Shown: in pieces, positions 5,881 to 7,294 of the stretch
Numbering within the stretch: the first letter of the stretch is position 1
Layout: each line of letters opens with the position of its first letter
Assembly (NCBI GenBank): GCA_937907305.1
Contig: CALERQ010000018.1
Span: 1-7,294, forward strand
DNA length: 7,294 bases
Direction of reading: 5' to 3'
Source: an uncultured Clostridia bacterium
GTDB lineage: Bacteria > Bacillota > Clostridia > Oscillospirales > Ruminococcaceae
The notes under the pieces: model-generated
What the model saw: only the letters and a program-made list of their open reading frames with translations
The model's database searches: none
Told to the model about the DNA's origin: nothing
Translations under genes and position numbers: made by a program

Positions 5881-5954
5881 TGCCCGATTGTGTAAAGGTA
5901 GCACGACAGACTCTGACTCTGTTTGTCTGGGTTCGAATCCTAGTCGGGCAACCA
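5881..5954 (+). tRNA. tRNA-Gln (anticodon CUG)
   Basis: A full cloverleaf is visible. The acceptor is TGCCCGA/TCGGGCA with the weak U1-A72 pair typical of tRNA-Gln. The D arm is GTGT/GCAC with the GG pair in its loop. The anticodon stem ACAGA/TCTGT carries loop CTCTGAC, giving anticodon CTG for codon CAG. The T arm CTGGG/CCTAG has loop TTCGAAT. The CCA end is encoded (5952-5954). Confidence 0.95.
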
Positions 5955-5959
5955 CAAAG

Positions 5960-5993
5960 ACCCTCGCCGTTTAAGATAGCAGCGAGGGTTTTT
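5960..5993 (+). terminator. Intrinsic terminator between the two tRNA genes
   Basis: CCCTCGC (5961-5967) pairs with GCGAGGG (5982-5988), extended by an A-T pair, around a 14-base loop and followed by TTTTT (5989-5993). It lies only four bases before the mature 5' end of tRNA-Pro. Confidence 0.82.
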
Positions 5994-5997
5994 CTAA

Positions 5998-6074
5998 CGG
6001 GATGTGGCTCAGCTTGGTAGAGCGCTGCGTTCGGGACGCAGAGGTCGCAGGTTCAAATCCTGTCATCCCGACCA
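5998..6074 (+). tRNA. tRNA-Pro (anticodon CGG)
   Basis: The acceptor CGGGATG/CATCCCG has C1-G72 and A73, as is usual for tRNA-Pro. The anticodon stem CTGCG/CGCAG encloses TTCGGGA, giving anticodon CGG for codon CCG with G37. The T loop is TTCAAAT, and CCA is encoded at 6072-6074. No separate promoter is visible, because a terminator occupies the space immediately upstream. Confidence 0.95.
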
Positions 6075-6115
6075 ACAAAAAAGGACGCCTTTTGGCGTCC
6101 TTTTTTGTTGGTCGG
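6068..6115. terminator. Perfect 22-bp bidirectional terminator that includes the tRNA-Pro 3' end
   Basis: Bases 6068-6089 and 6094-6115 are exact inverted repeats around TTTT. The GC core GGACGCC/GGCGTCC is flanked by six A on one side and six T on the other, so both strands read hairpin then TTTTTT. The first arm begins inside the tRNA acceptor (CCG-A-CCA). It can also stop transcription from the minus-strand gene ending at 6277. Confidence 0.92.
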
Positions 6116-6213
6116 CTGGGGAACGCAATCTTTATTGCAGATTTAATATCCCCTGCCCTATTTAAACGCGAAAGACAACCCTGACGGTTTTCTTTCACAC
6201 TATCTTTCCCTCC

Positions 6214-6255
6214 GGATGGGACAGCTTGCGCAGATGCGCCCGGGTGCCTTTTTTG
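6214..6255. repeat. Short intergenic repeat, copy B
   Basis: Contains GGATGGGACAG (6214-6224), ATGCGC (6234-6239) and GCCTTTTTTG (6246-6255) in the same order as at 3987-4016, with an extra nine bases (CTTGCGCAG) after the first block. The rest of 6116-6276 holds no gene that I can support. Confidence 0.55.
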
Positions 6256-6276
6256 ACCGGCAGGGAACGCAGACAA

Positions 6277-6762
6277 TCAATTTATCTCAATAATTTCATA
6301 ATCAGGTTCATCATACTCATCAAGCGGATAGTCGCCCGGGTTGGACATAAACAGAGTTTCCGCCCCTTCATGAGCACAGGAAATCATATAGTTGCCATAC
6401 TCGATTGCTGCCTCCTCTGAATCAAACAGTTCGTCCTCTTCTTCAATAGAACCATCGGAATACTTCATCCGCAGCTTATACTTGGGGCCTTCTGTATTGG
6501 CACCAACATCCTGTTCGCGCTGGGACTCTCCCTCAGAACTGTCATCATCCTTAAGCGCAAGCACCGCAGCACCAACAGCGGCGGCAACAATGCCGACAAT
6601 CCTAACTCCATTCTTTATCCGTTGAACATTTCTTTTCCAGCGCTTTTCACTACATGCCGGGCAGTACTTTTTCTTTTTTTCAGCGGCAAATTTCTCGCCA
6701 CAGTCTCCACACACGCATTCAAAATAATCTCGTTCTTTATAATCTCGTTTTTTCTCCGTCAT
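6277..6762 (-). CDS. Zinc-ribbon, single-membrane-helix protein of unknown function
   Basis: I do not recognise this 161-residue protein. The N-terminus has a zinc-ribbon-like motif: C18-x2-C21 and C34-x2-C37 with a Lys-rich stretch between, and one more cysteine at C16. A basic segment (41-54) leads into one hydrophobic helix at about 54-70. An acidic, low-complexity linker (71-92) follows, then a C-terminal domain of about 70 residues with a beta-strand-like start (KYKLRMKYSDGSIEEE), a helix-like DSEEAAIEYGNYMIS stretch and an acidic end. By the positive-inside rule the zinc ribbon would be cytoplasmic and the C-terminal domain outside. The start is supported by two tandem GGAGGT boxes just upstream; the distal one (6769-6774) has the better spacing of six bases. 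Its own sigma-A promoter lies at 6785-6813. Base composition is well below the local norm, about 40% GC, so it may have been acquired. It is divergent from the MerR-type regulator. Confidence 0.75.
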   Translation of the reverse strand: MTEKKRDYKERDYFECVCGDCGEKFAAEKKKKYCPACSEKRWKRNVQRIKNGVRIVGIVAAAVGAAVLALKDDDSSEGESQREQDVGANTEGPKYKLRMKYSDGSIEEEDELFDSEEAAIEYGNYMISCAHEGAETLFMSNPGDYPLDEYDEPDYEIIEIN

Positions 6763-6784
6763 ACCTCCACCTCCCGGCGGCTAT

Positions 6785-6813
6785 ATTCTACTATTTCTTC
6801 ATTTTAATGTCAA
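6785..6813 (-). promoter_or_regulatory. Sigma-A promoter for the zinc-ribbon gene
   Basis: On the minus strand, perfect TTGACA (6808-6813) and TAGAAT (6785-6790) are separated by 17 bp, giving a short leader of about 16-20 bases before the ATG at 6762. It diverges from the MerR-gene promoter, with 21 bp between the two -35 boxes. Confidence 0.85.
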
Positions 6814-6834
6814 TCTAAGGCGTGCAAATCCTGG

Positions 6835-6863
6835 TTGACTTTTCCCCTCCCCCGCACTATACT
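6835..6863 (+). promoter_or_regulatory. Promoter of the MerR-family gene
   Basis: TTGACT (6835-6840) and TATACT (6858-6863) are 17 bp apart. MerR-activated promoters usually have an over-long 19-20 bp spacer with a dyad inside. Here the spacing is normal and the spacer (C-rich) has no dyad, so this promoter is probably active by default. Confidence 0.8.
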
Positions 6864-6868
6864 ATATC

Positions 6869-6888
6869 TAAAGCTGAACTCAGCTTTA
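6869..6888 (+). promoter_or_regulatory. Perfect inverted repeat at the transcription start of the MerR-family gene
   Basis: TAAAGCTGA and TCAGCTTTA are exact 9-base arms separated by AC, lying at about the start point and upstream of the ribosome site. This could be an operator for autoregulation. As RNA it gives an 8-bp hairpin with loop AACT followed by ATCTTTTT, so a weak attenuator is the alternative. Confidence 0.55.
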
Positions 6889-6915
6889 TCTTTTTCCAAA
6901 ACGGAGGAAACACCC

Positions 6916-7294
6916 ATGGATTACAGTATCGGACAGGTTTCCCGCATGACCGGCCTGCCGGTTTCCACCCTGCGCTACTACGATAAGGAGGGACTGTTCC
7001 CCGGTATGGAGCGCGCCTCCGGCATCCGCCGCTTTACCGAAGGTGAGCTGGAGCGTCTGAATGTCATCGAATGCCTGAAGTGCTCCGGGCTGGAGATCCG
7101 GGATATCCGACAATTTATGCAGTGGTGCACCCAGGGCAGCGCCACCTATCCCCAGCGGCAGGAGCTGTTCCAGCGGCAGCTGGCCACCGCCGAAGCCCAG
7201 ATGCGCCGCATGGAAAAAACCATGGCCATGCTGCGCTTTAAGTGCTGGTACTATGAGCAGGCCATGCAGGATGGCAACGAGGAGCGTCTGCACG
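6916..7294 (+). CDS. MerR-family transcriptional regulator (3' end outside window)
   Basis: This is a DNA-binding regulator; 126 residues are visible and the frame is open at the right edge. The N-terminus is a typical MerR winged helix: SIGQVSRMTGLPVSTLRYYD at 4-23 (helix-turn-helix and recognition helix), KEGLF, then a wing with GIRRF at 36-40. The second helical part, IRDIRQFMQW at 61-70, is followed by a long amphipathic helix (about 80-117), the usual antiparallel dimer coiled coil, ending FKCWYYEQAM. Cysteines are at 53, 56, 71 and 110. Cys53 aligns with the cysteine I recall as the aldehyde-sensing residue of Bacillus AdhR, so an electrophile- or redox-responsive, AdhR-like role is possible but not shown. 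The ligand domain, if any, is not in view; AdhR-like members are only about 120-150 residues. The ATG follows ACGGAGG (6901-6907) by eight bases. It is divergent from the zinc-ribbon gene, which it might also control. Confidence 0.92.
   Translation, partial: MDYSIGQVSRMTGLPVSTLRYYDKEGLFPGMERASGIRRFTEGELERLNVIECLKCSGLEIRDIRQFMQWCTQGSATYPQRQELFQRQLATAEAQMRRMEKTMAMLRFKCWYYEQAMQDGNEERLH

Noticed and set aside
6050..6074. Integration (att) site at the tRNA-Pro 3' end
   Set aside because: No direct repeat of the tRNA end and no integrase gene are found in the window; only the inverted copy within the terminator is present.
6002..6184. Plus-strand open frame with VRDAEVAGSNPVIPT
   Set aside because: It is the sense-strand translation of tRNA-Pro, a common artefact.
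5971..6276. Minus-strand open frame containing GMTGFEPATSASRTQRS
   Set aside because: It is the well-known spurious product of reading the antisense of a tRNA gene; here it is the reverse of tRNA-Pro and its terminator.
6886..7293. Minus-strand open frame at the right edge
   Set aside because: It is antisense to the MerR-family gene, which has a ribosome site, a promoter and a clear winged-helix pattern.

Overview
The window looks like ordinary chromosome from a spore-forming, high-GC member of the Clostridia, most likely a gut Oscillospiraceae/Ruminococcaceae-type bacterium. The evidence is an alpha/beta-type small acid-soluble spore protein, a SpoIID/LytB-domain lipoprotein, a clostridial-type class II aldolase, strong AGGAGG ribosome sites, sigma-A promoters with 16-18 bp spacers, and CCA-encoded tRNAs. 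Housekeeping stretches are about 60% GC (positions 301-360 are 62%). Two stretches are much more AT-rich: the middle of a cell-surface gene (4921-4980 is 28%) and a zinc-ribbon membrane gene (6421-6480 is 40%). The genus assignment is inference.

Layout. Bases 2-673 (+) are the 3' end of a class II fructose-bisphosphate aldolase gene, closed by a strong terminator. A run of minus-strand genes follows. 2105-732 is a lipoprotein with a long low-complexity stalk and a C-terminal SpoIID/LytB glycan-cleaving domain. 3926-3228 and 3209-2283 form a two-gene operon: a four-helix membrane protein with a C-terminal Cys/His motif, then a DUF937-like protein with repeated amphipathic modules and a Lys/Thr/Ser hexapeptide tail. 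5340-4060 is a secreted, wall-anchored beta-helix-like surface protein whose single reading frame is cut by one in-frame TAG. 5715-5533 is the spore DNA-binding protein.

On the plus strand, a sigma-A promoter drives tRNA-Gln(CUG). A terminator follows, then tRNA-Pro(CGG) only four bases later, then a near-perfect bidirectional terminator whose stem contains the tRNA-Pro 3' end. Two divergent promoters (6785-6813 minus, 6835-6863 plus) serve a small zinc-ribbon/single-TM protein of unknown function and a MerR-family regulator that runs off the right edge.

How the genes relate. Several products act at the envelope or in sporulation (SpoIID lipoprotein, spore protein, anchored surface protein, DUF937/membrane pair), but apart from the DUF937 pair each appears to be its own transcription unit. 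I see no CRISPR array, transposase, integrase or recognisable defence cassette. The points most worth following are the TAG-split surface gene, the DUF937/membrane operon, the tRNA spacing and terminator arrangement, and a short intergenic repeat found at both 3987-4016 and 6214-6255.
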